From Microvirga soli (GTDB taxonomy: Bacteria; Pseudomonadota; Alphaproteobacteria; Rhizobiales; Beijerinckiaceae), in contig NZ_JAERQE010000004.1 of the NCBI RefSeq assembly GCF_016734765.1, positions 186,001 through 250,000 on the forward strand: DNA of 64,000 bases, given 5' to 3'. A program made the position numbers and the translations under genes. Below, piece by piece: positions 46,790 to 54,675 of the stretch. The notes beneath the pieces were generated by a model. That model did no database searches. It had not been told where the DNA came from and worked only from the letters and a program-made list of their open reading frames with translations. Numbering within the stretch: the first letter of the stretch is position 1; every line of letters begins with the position of its first letter.

Positions 46790-49207
46790 ATGGACCTCTT
46801 GGCGCTCCCGCGCGTCATGACAAAGACAGCCGCCGGGCTGGTCGCGGCCAAGCTTGCATGCGACAAGACCAAGTCAACCGAACGAGTTCCTCCCTTGGCT
46901 AAACGTCCGAACGCCCAGATCAACCTGCCCTCCCGCGAAGAGGTCGTGTCCTTCATCACCCAGGCCCAGGGCAAGGTGGGAAAGCGCGAGATCGCCCATC
47001 GCTTCAATATCAAGGGCAGTGACCGCATCTGGCTCAAGCAGATCCTCAAGGACTTGGAGATCGAGGGCGTTGTCGATCGTCGCGGCAAGACCATGCACAA
47101 GGCAGGCCAGCTGCCCTCGGTCGTGATGGCAGACATCACCAGGCGGGATCGGGACGGCGAGTTGATTGCGGTGCCGACCGAGTGGGACGAGGAGGAGCAC
47201 GGCACGATCCCGACGATCATCATCGTGTCGCCGCGCAAGCCGCGCCCCGGCATGCCGGTCGCCGGCCTCGGAGACCGGGCGCTCCTGCGGGTCGATCCGC
47301 TTAAAGCCGGCGACATCCACCGCTATTCCGGCCGCGTCACCAAGATCATCGCCAAGAAGCAGGCCCAGGTGCTCGGCATCTTCCGCAGCCTGCCCGAAGG
47401 TGGCGGCAGGCTGATCCCAGTCGACAAGAAGGCGCGCGGTGAGGAACTGCAGATCAGGCCCGGCGACGAGGCCGAGGCCCAGGATGGCGACCTGATCGCC
47501 GTCTCCATCGTCAAGCACGGCCGCTTCGGACTGCCGACCGCGAAGGTGAAGGAGCGCCTCGGCTCCGTGAAGTCCGAGAAGGCCGTGAGCCTCATTGCGA
47601 TCTTCGCGCACAACATTCCCAACGAATTTCCGAAAGCGGTGCTGGACGAAGCCGCGGCTGCGAAGCCTGCCACCTTGGACGGCCGCGAGGATTGGCGCGC
47701 CCTGCCCCTCGTGACCATCGATCCGCCGGACGCCAAGGATCACGACGACGCCGTCCATGCGGTGCCAGACGATGACCCGAACAACCAAGGCGGCTTCATC
47801 GTCACCGTGGCGATTGCCGACGTGTCGGCCTATGTGCGCCCCGGCTCCGCCATGGACGGGCAAGCGCAGGAGCGCGGCAACTCGGTCTACTTCCCTGACC
47901 GGGTCGTGCCCATGCTGCCGGAGCGGATCTCCAACGATCTCTGCTCCCTGAGGCCTCGCGAGGATCGCCCTGCCCTTGCGGTCCGCATGGTAATCGCCCC
48001 CGACGGGCGAAAGATCCGCCACAGCTTCCACCGGGTGATGATGCGCTCGGCCGAGAAGCTCTCCTACCAGCAGGCTCAAGCCGCCATCGATGGCCGCCCG
48101 GACGAGTTCACGACGCCGATCCTCGACACGATCCTCAAGCCCCTGTGGGCCGCCTATGGGCTGGTGAAGAAGGCGCGCGACATTCGCGAGCCGCTCTTCC
48201 TCGACCTGCCTGAGCGCAAGATCGTGCTCAAACCCGACGGCACCGTGGACCGGGTCTTCGTGCCCGAGCGGTTGGAGGCGCACAAGCTCATCGAGGAGTT
48301 CATGATCCTCGCCAACGTGGCGGCGGCGGAAGCCCTGGAGCAGGCGCAGTCTGACCTGATCTACCGGGTTCACGACGAGCCCTCGCTGGAGAAGATGCGC
48401 TCTTTGAGCGAGGTGCTCGCCTCCATCGGCCTCAAGATCCCAGGACAGGGGCCGATCAGGCCCGAGCTGTTCAACCGCATCCTGCGCAGCGTCGACGGCT
48501 CCGAGCACCAGCTTTTCATCAATGAAGTGGTGCTGCGCTCCCAATCCCAGGCTGAGTATTCGGCAGAAAATTACGGCCATTTCGGCCTGAACCTGAAGCG
48601 GTACGCCCATTTCACCTCCCCCATCCGGCGCTATGCGGACCTCATCGTCCACCGGGCGCTCATCGCGGCCCTTAAGTTCGGTAAGGATGGCCTGCCCGGG
48701 AGCACCACGCGGGCGGAGCTGATCGAGATCAGCGCCAAGATCTCGGCGGCTGAGCGGCGGGCTATGGCGGCGGAGCGTGAGACAATCGACCGCCTGATCG
48801 CGCACTTCCTCGCCGACCGGATCGGGGCCACATTCGACGGGCAGATCTCGGGCGTGTCGAAGGCCGGCCTCTTCATCAAGCTGCATGAGACCGGCGCGGA
48901 CGGCTTCGTTCCGGCGGCCACCATCGGCAACGACTATTATCGCTACGACGAGACCACCCACTCGATGCGCGGCGAGGATACTGGCGAGACCTATCGGCTT
49001 GGCGACAAGGTGGAGGTGAAGCTGGTGGAGGCGGCGCCCGTGGCGGGCGCGCTTCGTTTCGAGCTCCTCACCAAGGGCCGGGTCACGAGCAAGACCGGTG
49101 GCGGCGGCCGAAAGGGCGGCAAGCGGCCGGCTCGCCGGGCCAAGGCGGCTGAAGCCTCGGCCCGCTTCCCGACCCGGGTGAAGGTCAAGCGGCGCGGACG
49201 CGCCTGA
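46790..49207 (+). CDS. rnr: Ribonuclease R
   Basis: Up to 805 residues. An N-terminal winged-helix (EEVVSFITQAQGKVGKREIAHRF), cold-shock domains, the RNB catalytic core with the metal site (TIDPPDAKDHDDAVHA, ~305-320) and RPREDRPALAVRM, an S1 domain (~690-760, GQISGVSKAGLFIKL) and a Lys/Arg-rich tail (GGGRKGGKRPARRAKAAE) that helps unwind structured RNA. The start is uncertain: ATG 46790 and 46817 lack an SD, and a TTG at 46895 (LAKRPNAQ) begins near the conserved region. The gene heads the rnr-DUF983-nudix operon. Confidence 0.95.
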   Translation: MDLLALPRVMTKTAAGLVAAKLACDKTKSTERVPPLAKRPNAQINLPSREEVVSFITQAQGKVGKREIAHRFNIKGSDRIWLKQILKDLEIEGVVDRRGKTMHKAGQLPSVVMADITRRDRDGELIAVPTEWDEEEHGTIPTIIIVSPRKPRPGMPVAGLGDRALLRVDPLKAGDIHRYSGRVTKIIAKKQAQVLGIFRSLPEGGGRLIPVDKKARGEELQIRPGDEAEAQDGDLIAVSIVKHGRFGLPTAKVKERLGSVKSEKAVSLIAIFAHNIPNEFPKAVLDEAAAAKPATLDGREDWRALPLVTIDPPDAKDHDDAVHAVPDDDPNNQGGFIVTVAIADVSAYVRPGSAMDGQAQERGNSVYFPDRVVPMLPERISNDLCSLRPREDRPALAVRMVIAPDGRKIRHSFHRVMMRSAEKLSYQQAQAAIDGRPDEFTTPILDTILKPLWAAYGLVKKARDIREPLFLDLPERKIVLKPDGTVDRVFVPERLEAHKLIEEFMILANVAAAEALEQAQSDLIYRVHDEPSLEKMRSLSEVLASIGLKIPGQGPIRPELFNRILRSVDGSEHQLFINEVVLRSQSQAEYSAENYGHFGLNLKRYAHFTSPIRRYADLIVHRALIAALKFGKDGLPGSTTRAELIEISAKISAAERRAMAAERETIDRLIAHFLADRIGATFDGQISGVSKAGLFIKLHETGADGFVPAATIGNDYYRYDETTHSMRGEDTGETYRLGDKVEVKLVEAAPVAGALRFELLTKGRVTSKTGGGGRKGGKRPARRAKAAEASARFPTRVKVKRRGRA

Positions 49208-49222
49208 CAAGAAGGACGAGGC

Positions 49223-49651
49223 ATGTCTTTGACGATCAAGACCGCAGCGGCGGCGGATGCGGGCGAGGTGAAGGCCGTTCCCGCCATGCGGCGTGGATTC
49301 CTGGGTCATTGCCCAGCCTGCAACAAAGGCCGGCTGTTCGGACGCTTTCTCAAGGTCGTCGATCAGTGCGAAGCCTGCGGGACGGAGCTTCACCACCACC
49401 GGGCCGATGACCTGCCACCCTATCTGGTGATCTTCATCGTCGGCCATCTCATCGGCTACGGCATCCTCATGACGGAGACCAAGCTCGAGGTGCCCATGTG
49501 GGTGCATCTGGCCACCTGGCCTGCGCTCACGCTGATCCTGTGCCTCGCGCTGCTTCAGCCGGTGAAAGGCGCTGTCGTGGGGCTGCAATACGCGCTAGGT
49601 ATGCATGGCTTCGGGGCAGCCCGCGCCAAGAAGAACGACGAGGACAATTGA
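49223..49651 (+). CDS. DUF983 family membrane protein
   Basis: A 142-residue protein. Two Cys pairs near the start (GHCPACNKGRLFGRFLK; QCEACGTELHHHRADD) form a likely zinc site, followed by two helices (LPPYLVIFIVGHLIGYG; WPALTLILCLALLQP) and the KGAVVGLQYALGMHG segment. DUF983 proteins are conserved in alphaproteobacteria next to rnr; their function is unknown. It begins 15 bp after rnr and ends 2 bp before the nudix start, so the three genes form an operon. Confidence 0.93.
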   Translation: MSLTIKTAAAADAGEVKAVPAMRRGFLGHCPACNKGRLFGRFLKVVDQCEACGTELHHHRADDLPPYLVIFIVGHLIGYGILMTETKLEVPMWVHLATWPALTLILCLALLQPVKGAVVGLQYALGMHGFGAARAKKNDEDN

Positions 49652-49653
49652 AC

Positions 49654-50406
49654 GTGACGGATATCGAAACCCTGGCGAAGATGGATCGCCTCGTTTCCGC
49701 TGAGACCAACCCCAAGGCTCCCGTCCTCCGCCCCGTCGACGCCGCGACCCTCATCATCATCGACCGCAAGGCGAAGACCCCGAAGGTCCTCATGGGCAAG
49801 CGCCATGCGGGGCTGAAATTCATGCCGGGCAAGTTCGTGTTTCCCGGTGGGCGCATCGAGGCCGGCGACCGTTCCATGACGGTGACGGGCGCCCTCCACC
49901 CCCGTGCCGAGCAGGCCCTCATGGCCCGGGTCACCCGGCCCTCGGCCCAGCGTTGCCGGGCTCTCGCCCTCGCGGCTGTGCGGGAAACCTTCGAGGAGAC
50001 CGGCCTGATGCTCGGCACCAAAGAATACGGCAGCCCGGAGCGCGCGCCAGCCGGCACTGTCTGGACGACGTTTCAGGAGCGGGGTGTCCATCCGGATCTC
50101 GAGGCCCTTCAGTTCATCGGCAGAGCCATTACGCCGCCAAAGCGGGTCAGGCGGTTCGACACCCGTTTCTTCTCCGTCGACCGCACCGCCATCGCTGACG
50201 AGGTCGAAGGCGTTATCGGGCCTGAAGCCGAGCTTGTGGAACTGGCCTGGGTGACCATCGATCAGGCCAAAGCCTTGGACCTGCCGCCCATCACCACGGT
50301 GATCCTCGGAGAGCTGGAAGCCCGCATCGCCGCCGGATTCGCTCCCCAGCTCCCAGTTCCTTTCTTCCACCAGCAGCGCGGACGGTTTGTCAGGGAACTG
50401 CTGTAG
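49654..50406 (+). CDS. NUDIX hydrolase
   Basis: A 250-residue protein with a partial Nudix box (AVRETFEETGLMLG), which keeps the RExxEExG catalytic core, though the leading Gly of the box is replaced and an insertion (PRAEQALMARVTRPSAQ) precedes it. VLMGKRHAGLKFMPGKFVFPGG precedes it in the usual place. The substrate is unknown; the longer C-terminal half suggests the NUDT8/19-like or CoA-type group. The GTG start at 49654 has GAGGAC about 9 bases upstream; a frame from 49498 overlaps the DUF983 gene and is not used. Confidence 0.88.
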   Translation: MTDIETLAKMDRLVSAETNPKAPVLRPVDAATLIIIDRKAKTPKVLMGKRHAGLKFMPGKFVFPGGRIEAGDRSMTVTGALHPRAEQALMARVTRPSAQRCRALALAAVRETFEETGLMLGTKEYGSPERAPAGTVWTTFQERGVHPDLEALQFIGRAITPPKRVRRFDTRFFSVDRTAIADEVEGVIGPEAELVELAWVTIDQAKALDLPPITTVILGELEARIAAGFAPQLPVPFFHQQRGRFVRELL

Positions 50407-50413
50407 CCTGGAT

Positions 50414-50519
50414 TGTCAGCCCGGACGAAGCGTAGCGAAGATCCGGGATTGCTAGCAGGGGAAAGGCGCCACTCTCGTCCAGCGATCTCGGGTTCTGCTT
50501 GGCAGCTCCGGGATGACGT
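50414..50519. repeat. Palindromic intergenic repeat, family B copy 3
   Basis: Runs from GTCAGCCCGGACGAAGCGTAGC to GCAGCTCCGGGATGAC. It shares the CCCGGACGAAGCG and GATCCGGGAT parts with copy 2 and has an inverted right end. It lies in the gap between the nudix gene and rpmG. Confidence 0.75.
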
Positions 50520-50602
50520 TGAGGGTGATAATCCGTCCCCTTCCTGCCCCTCGACCCTTGACTGGGCCCCGATATTCAGGCATGGGAACCGCACGATTTT
50601 CC

Positions 50603-50629
50603 GGCCGGGTTCGCCCGGCCTTTGCGTTT
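50603..50629 (+). terminator. Terminator of the rnr-DUF983-nudix operon
   Basis: GGCCGGG and CCCGGCC pair around a TTCG tetraloop (50603-50620), followed by TTTGCGTTT. It lies ~200 bp after the nudix stop and 54 bp before rpmG. Confidence 0.7.
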
Positions 50630-50682
50630 CGGCGATGCCTTGAGCCTCCCGAACTGCCGAATAGCACAAGAGGTCCTGAACC

Positions 50683-50850
50683 ATGGCCAAAGCCGCAACG
50701 ATCAAAGTGAAGCTCGTCTCCACCGCCGACACGGGCTATTTCTACGTGACGAAGAAGAACTCGCGCACGATGACCGAGAAGATGAGCTTCAAGAAGTACG
50801 ACCCCGTCGCGAAGAAGCACGTCGAGTTCAAGGAAGCCAAGATCAAGTAA
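50683..50850 (+). CDS. rpmG: 50S ribosomal protein L33
   Basis: A 55-residue protein read directly: [20 protein letters not shown], then [20 protein letters not shown] and an EAKIK end. This is the L33 family form without the two CxxC zinc pairs (C-minus type), as usual in alphaproteobacteria. AGAGG at 50668-50672 precedes the ATG by about 10 bases. It is followed within 30 bp by a strong terminator, so it is probably monocistronic. Confidence 0.97.
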   Translation: MAKAATIKVKLVSTADTGYFYVTKKNSRTMTEKMSFKKYDPVAKKHVEFKEAKIK

Positions 50851-50876
50851 TCGGCTTTACATCGAACCGCTCAATT

Positions 50877-50905
50877 AAAAACCGCCCGACAAGGGCGGTT
50901 TTTAT
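50877..50905 (+). terminator. Intrinsic terminator of rpmG
   Basis: AAAAACCGCCC (50877-50887) and GGGCGGTTTTT (50893-50903) form an 11-bp stem around GACAA, with T runs usable on either strand. The minus-strand gene that ends at 50955 can share it. Confidence 0.92.
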
Positions 50906-50954
50906 GTTTCCGAGGGATGAAAGGGCAGCCCAGATAGGTTGCCCTCTGTGCCGC

Positions 50955-51536
50955 TCAGCGGCTCGAACGGGTGTCTTCCCAGCGACGAACACGGTCCATC
51001 TCGCGGATCTGGCGGCGGCTTATCGAACCCGTGCTAACCACATCCCGGCGATAGGCCCGGACGACACGGGGACGGTCGCGATCACGATAGACCACCCGGG
51101 TGCGGTAACGCGGCTCGCGATAAACCACACGTGTCGCCATGCGCGGCTGACGGTAGACAACGCGGGTCTGGTAGACCGGGGCAGGCTGGTAGACGACTCG
51201 GGTTACGGGCGCAGAGTAATAACCGTAAGCCGGATAGTTATAGGCCGGATAGGCCGCCGGATAACCGTAGCCGTAGTTGTAGGAGGTACGATAGCCGTAA
51301 CCCGGACCGCCGTATGGATAGGAGCCGTAGCCGTAGCCGTAACCGGGATAGGCATAGGACGGCGTAGCCGCAGCGGTGAGCAGACCGCCGAGAACTGCCC
51401 CGCCGATCAGGCCGGCCGCAACCGCGCCGCCGTTGTTCCAACCGCCACGGTGGTAGCGTCGGTACTGGGCGTCGGCTGTTCCGACGCTTCCGACAGTGAT
51501 GATGGCAACACTGGCCAGTAATGCGAACTTCTTCAT
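50955..51536 (-). CDS. Secreted Tyr/Gly-rich protein
   Basis: 193 residues. The signal peptide MKKFALLASVAIITVGSV ends at TADA-QYRR. A Gly/Ala-rich hydrophobic helix (GAVAAGLIGGAVLGGLLTAAA) is followed by a run of Tyr/Gly/Pro repeats (YGYGSYPYGGPGYGY, PAYNYPAYGYYSAP) and then by five copies of a TRVVYR(Q/E)PR-like unit (TRVVYQPAPVYQ, TRVVYREPRYR). The C-terminus is basic (SRRQIREMDRVRRWED). Proteins of this type are predicted periplasmic or cell-wall associated; no function known. The ATG at 51536 has GAGG 8 bases upstream. Repeats differ in length, so expansion is likely. Confidence 0.85.
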   Translation of the reverse strand: MKKFALLASVAIITVGSVGTADAQYRRYHRGGWNNGGAVAAGLIGGAVLGGLLTAAATPSYAYPGYGYGYGSYPYGGPGYGYRTSYNYGYGYPAAYPAYNYPAYGYYSAPVTRVVYQPAPVYQTRVVYRQPRMATRVVYREPRYRTRVVYRDRDRPRVVRAYRRDVVSTGSISRRQIREMDRVRRWEDTRSSR

Positions 51537-51736
51537 GTTCGACCTCGTGAGAAGCGGCAAATACCCTTCAATGGAAAACCAATTCATAACTTGAGGTTTG
51601 GTTCGCAGCTTGGCTGCCAAACCCTTATCTTTATTTGCGAAATCACGCTTTTCTGAAGATTCGTTCAGAATTGCTGGACGCTTGAAGTAACAGAGACCCT
51701 GCAACAAGGCTCCGCGCCTTCAGGAGGCCGAACAGC

Positions 51737-52372
51737 TCAATGCGCATAGACCTGCGAGCGCGGGAATATAGTATTCCCGGCCACTACCTGGGCAATCACG
51801 CCGGCGATCTTGTCGCCGCCCTTCGCGGAGGGTTCGATGGGATTGGCATAATCGTCAGGCTCGTCGCAGATGAGGCGCAGGTCGATCAGGGGGAGCCTGC
51901 GGGTGAAAGCCTCACGGGTGATGACGTCGTTGAAGATGGACAAAGCCGTCACCACGAGGCGCTGCTCCTGGGGGTCGGGAAAGCGGGCGTCGTAGATCGT
52001 GCAGATTGCGGTCGGCAGCCGCTGGTCGAGAATGCTGTCCAGCATGGCGCGATAGTTGCGGGAAAACTCGTCCTGTACAGCGGCAAACTTTCCAATCACC
52101 TCGGCAACGGAACGTGCGCTCTCGCGCAGGATCCCGCTGCTGCGCCGCGCATCGTTGCCCCCGACGCTCACAATGAGATGGCTTGCGTCTGAGGGCACCC
52201 GGGACATCTGGCTTAGGACCCCTGTCGTGACGGCGCCGTCGACCGCGCAGAGCGTTGCCTTCCACCCTGCGGGCAACTTTGCCCGGATCTGCTTGATCAC
52301 ATCCGGCTCGCCGCGCCGCACATAGGCGCCGTTGTCGAAGATGCTGTCGCCGAGCAGAACAACGTGGGTCAT
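51737..52372 (-). CDS. SGNH/GDSL-family hydrolase
   Basis: A 211-residue protein. The nucleophile Ser is residue 10 (VVLLGDSIFDNG), the oxyanion Gly/Asn block reads VSVGGNDARR. The usual catalytic DxxH block is replaced: the end reads YANPIEPSAKGGDKIAGV, with Glu-Pro-Ser where His-Pro-Ser is expected. No signal peptide, so it acts in the cytoplasm or on an imported substrate. The start ATG shares one base with the stop of the upstream receiver gene (TGATG), so expression is coupled to it. Substrate unknown. Confidence 0.85.
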   Translation of the reverse strand: MTHVVLLGDSIFDNGAYVRRGEPDVIKQIRAKLPAGWKATLCAVDGAVTTGVLSQMSRVPSDASHLIVSVGGNDARRSSGILRESARSVAEVIGKFAAVQDEFSRNYRAMLDSILDQRLPTAICTIYDARFPDPQEQRLVVTALSIFNDVITREAFTRRLPLIDLRLICDEPDDYANPIEPSAKGGDKIAGVIAQVVAGNTIFPRSQVYAH

Positions 52373-52764
52373 CAGCCTCTCTCGAGGAGCCGGTTCAGGG
52401 TTGGAACGAGGTGGGTCGTCAGATACGGTTTGGCGACGAATTCGCCGCCCGGCGGTACGGGACCCGAGGTGGCGTCGGAATGGCCGGACATCATCACCAC
52501 CGCGAGGTCCGGCCAGCGCCTGCGCGCCAAGCCGGCGAGTTCGTGTCCGTCGATCCTGCCCGGCAGGTGAGCGTCGGTCACGAGGCCATCAACCGCAGGC
52601 GAGACTTCGAGATGCTTCAGGGCTTCGTCCGAATCCGCTGCCTCCAGAACGTCAAAAGAGGCGTCCCGCAGGTGGCTGGCAATGGCCTGCCGGATGGTCG
52701 GCTCCTCGTCCACCAGAACGATCACCGGAAGTTGGTTTTGCGAAGGCACGCGCCCGTTTCCCAT
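52372..52764 (-). CDS. Single-domain response regulator (receiver only)
   Basis: A 130-residue CheY-like receiver. The acidic pocket is at 19-21 (VDEEPT), the phospho-acceptor is Asp-64 (VTDAHLPG), the Ser is in MMSGHS and the Lys is residue 112 (VAKPY). No output domain or DNA-binding domain follows. The linker GPVPPGGEF before the Lys is Pro/Gly-rich. No histidine kinase is nearby. It overlaps the SGNH gene by one base, so the two products likely act together. Start context is weak (a GAG just upstream). Confidence 0.85.
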   Translation of the reverse strand: MGNGRVPSQNQLPVIVLVDEEPTIRQAIASHLRDASFDVLEAADSDEALKHLEVSPAVDGLVTDAHLPGRIDGHELAGLARRRWPDLAVVMMSGHSDATSGPVPPGGEFVAKPYLTTHLVPTLNRLLERG

Positions 52765-52902
52765 CTCAAGAAGAAAGCGTGCTGCGACAACTGAGGGAAA
52801 GCTGTCCTTGTTCCGCAGCGCAGTCCCTGCCCGTCAGACCGGAACGGGGTGTCGCAGGCGGACGTTGATCCTAGGCCCGATGACGGGCCGAGGAGAGATC
52901 AG

Positions 52903-53163
52903 ATGATCGAGACACTCAAGGTATCCTTGCTGACCATGATGCTGACGGTCTGGAGTGCCATCGCCATGGCCCAGACATCGCCGGGCGGCATACCCGGAAC
53001 ACCAGGCGGCGGAACGACCTCCCCGTCGGGTACGACGACGGGTACCACTCCGGGCACGGCTGCAGGGGAAGGCATGGACTGGGTCTGGATCATCGTCGCA
53101 GTGGTCGTGGTTGCGGCCCTGCTCTACTACTTCCTCGGGCGTGGCCGCAGCACACGAGTTTGA
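52903..53163 (+). CDS. Small secreted or membrane-anchored Gly/Thr/Pro-rich protein
   Basis: 86 residues. A signal-like N-terminus (TLKVSLLTMMLTVWSAIAMA-QTSPGG), a low-complexity Gly/Thr/Pro linker (~25-55, TPGGGTTSPSGTTTGTTPG) and one C-terminal transmembrane helix (WVWIIVAVVVVAALLYYFL) with a basic end (GRGRSTRV). AGGAG lies 7 bases before the ATG. The topology would be a small periplasmic linker held by a C-terminal anchor. No family recognised. Confidence 0.75.
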   Translation: MIETLKVSLLTMMLTVWSAIAMAQTSPGGIPGTPGGGTTSPSGTTTGTTPGTAAGEGMDWVWIIVAVVVVAALLYYFLGRGRSTRV

Positions 53164-53182
53164 CGGCGCGCCTTACTAGCAG

Positions 53183-53470
53183 TCAGGCTGGCGGCGTCCC
53201 GCTGCCGGCCTGGAAGAACGGCCTGAAGTTCTCCAGCCAGGATGCCAGCCACATTTCGAGGGCTTGTCTGGCGGCCTGTTCCGTAGGCCCATAACCCCAA
53301 ACGTCCTCCTGCAGAGGCGTCGACCAGATCCAGAACCGGTTGCTGCCGTCATAGGCCACGCTGCCCACCTCGACGGATCCCACGAAACCGACATGGCGGT
53401 TGAGCGGCACGCCAGCCACCTGGTCCTGACGCCATTCGATCCTGCTCATCCGCCGCCGAATCCTCTCCAT
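53183..53470 (-). CDS. Conserved-looking hypothetical protein
   Basis: 95 residues from an ATG at 53470 (GGA 5 bases upstream); another ATG lies 7 codons later. Features: RIEWRQDQVAGVPLNRHVGF, RFWIWSTPLQEDVWGYGPTE, and an amphipathic helix QAARQALEMWLASWLENF. It is rich in Trp, which supports real coding. No membrane segment or known motif. Convergent with the preceding small membrane gene. Function unknown. Confidence 0.62.
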   Translation of the reverse strand: MERIRRRMSRIEWRQDQVAGVPLNRHVGFVGSVEVGSVAYDGSNRFWIWSTPLQEDVWGYGPTEQAARQALEMWLASWLENFRPFFQAGSGTPPA

Positions 53471-53575
53471 GACGTCCGGCGAACTAGAGCGGACAGGTAC
53501 CGACACAAGGCCAGGTCCTCACGGAACAGGCACGCACTCCTGACGTTGGCGAACAGACATTGAGGGAGAGATCCG

Positions 53576-53683
53576 GTGGAAGGCGGGGCGATTTGGCTGA
53601 CGATGATCGGCACGATCATCGTGCTGTCCGGCCTCATTGTCCGGCTTGCCACCCTGCTCCGTCGCCGATCCCTCAAACGATAG
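53576..53683 (+). CDS. 35-residue single-helix membrane peptide
   Basis: Begins at GTG 53576 with GGGAG upstream: MEGGAIWLTMIGTIIVLSGL and a basic LRRRSLKR end. One hydrophobic helix with positive C-terminal end. It precedes the GST-like gene by 19 bp. Short length and GTG start keep the support modest. Confidence 0.42.
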   Translation: MEGGAIWLTMIGTIIVLSGLIVRLATLLRRRSLKR

Positions 53684-53702
53684 CACCCGAAAGGACGCAA
53701 AC

Positions 53703-53966
53703 TTGAAGCTCGAACTCATCCACAAATGGGCCTGCCCCTACTCGGCCCGCGTCCGCGACTTTATCGAAGAGCGCGGATTGAAGGACCAGATTGCGTTCAC
53801 AGAAGTGACGGAGACGGAAGACGCGAAGAACAGGCTCGCGCAGCTGACCGGAAAGACTCAGGTGCCCTGCCTCGTCGTCGATGGGGAGCCGATCCTGGAA
53901 AGCCGGGACATCATTCAGTGGCTCGATCAGAACATCGGCGGCGCACAAAACGCTGCCAAGGCGTGA
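53703..53966 (+). CDS. Glutaredoxin/GST N-terminal-domain protein
   Basis: 87 residues: a complete thioredoxin-fold GST_N domain without the helical C-terminal half. The CPYS active site begins at Cys-11 (HKWACPYSARVRDFIEERGL), a cis-Pro follows in KTQVPCLVVDG, and the glutathione-binding ESRDIIQWLD segment is present. It is likely a small thiol-disulfide or glutathione-linked protein. A TTG start at 53703 has AAAGGA 7 bases upstream; a frame from 53637 overlaps the 35-residue gene. The next gene starts 5 bp later. Confidence 0.85.
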   Translation: MKLELIHKWACPYSARVRDFIEERGLKDQIAFTEVTETEDAKNRLAQLTGKTQVPCLVVDGEPILESRDIIQWLDQNIGGAQNAAKA

Positions 53967-53970
53967 GAGC

Positions 53971-54348
53971 ATGATGCGTTTCCTTCCTACCCGCGTGCAT
54001 GGCGTGATCGACTACCTGTGGGGCATCGCGCTCATGGCGAGCCCCTGGCTCTTCGGCTTTGCGGATGTGCCGGCCGCCACATGGGTGGCCATCGTGTTCG
54101 GCGCGGGAGCAATCCTGTATTCCGCTCTGACCGCGTACGAACTTGGCGTCCTGAAGATCCTGCCGATGCCCTTGCATCTCATCCTCGACGGGCTCGGCGG
54201 CGCGGTGCTGGCCGCCTCTCCGTTCCTGTTCGGCTTCGCCGACCAGGTGCTATGGCCGCATGTTCTTTTCGGCTCGTTCTCCGTCGTCGCGTGCCTTGTC
54301 ACACATCTCGAACCCATGTTGACGACAGGCCACCGCGAACCGGCCTGA
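53971..54348 (+). CDS. SPW-repeat membrane protein
   Basis: 125 residues with four hydrophobic helices arranged as two repeats, each opening with the SPW motif (SPWLFGFADVPAATW and SPFLFGFADQVLW). The start MMRFLPTRVHGVIDYLWG follows GAGAG by a few bases. SPW-repeat proteins are two-fold repeat membrane proteins of unknown function, often in small stress or envelope clusters. It starts 5 bp after the GST-like gene, so co-transcription is likely. Helix-loop arrangement supports an integral inner-membrane protein. Confidence 0.88.
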   Translation: MMRFLPTRVHGVIDYLWGIALMASPWLFGFADVPAATWVAIVFGAGAILYSALTAYELGVLKILPMPLHLILDGLGGAVLAASPFLFGFADQVLWPHVLFGSFSVVACLVTHLEPMLTTGHREPA

Positions 54349-54418
54349 ATACCCAGGAAACGCCGTTGACGGGCATTCCGGGCAGGAGCAGCATCATGGC
54401 GCCACAAGGGAGGCCGCC

Positions 54419-54598
54419 ATGTTCGAGAGCATCGTCCAGGCAAGTGAGGCTCACCGTCAAAGCGCCCATGAGGTGGTGAGATCCCTCAGGATGGCCCTGA
54501 AGGGCTGCCCGGAATGCCGAACCACGCAGATGATCGCGTCACCGAGCCTCGGCATCTGCGACGATTGCGGGGTGGATCTGGTGGCCCTGCCCCGCTGA
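54419..54598 (+). CDS. 59-residue zinc-ribbon protein
   Basis: Read directly from an ATG with GGGAGG (54408-54413) 5 bases upstream. The N-terminal half is helical (SIVQASEAHRQSAHEVVRSL); the C-terminal half carries two Cys pairs, C30/C33 (GCPEC) and C47/C50 (ICDDC), 14 residues apart, a likely structural zinc site. No family recognised. It may bind nucleic acid or protein. It sits 70 bp after the SPW gene and 77 bp before the FUSC exporter, in the same direction. Confidence 0.75.
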   Translation: MFESIVQASEAHRQSAHEVVRSLRMALKGCPECRTTQMIASPSLGICDDCGVDLVALPR

Positions 54599-54675
54599 CA
54601 GACCCGCTCGACCAGACATCATTCCCGTAGCCGGTTCTTCCAACCGCCATCTATGCTCGGTATTCGGAGAATCGG

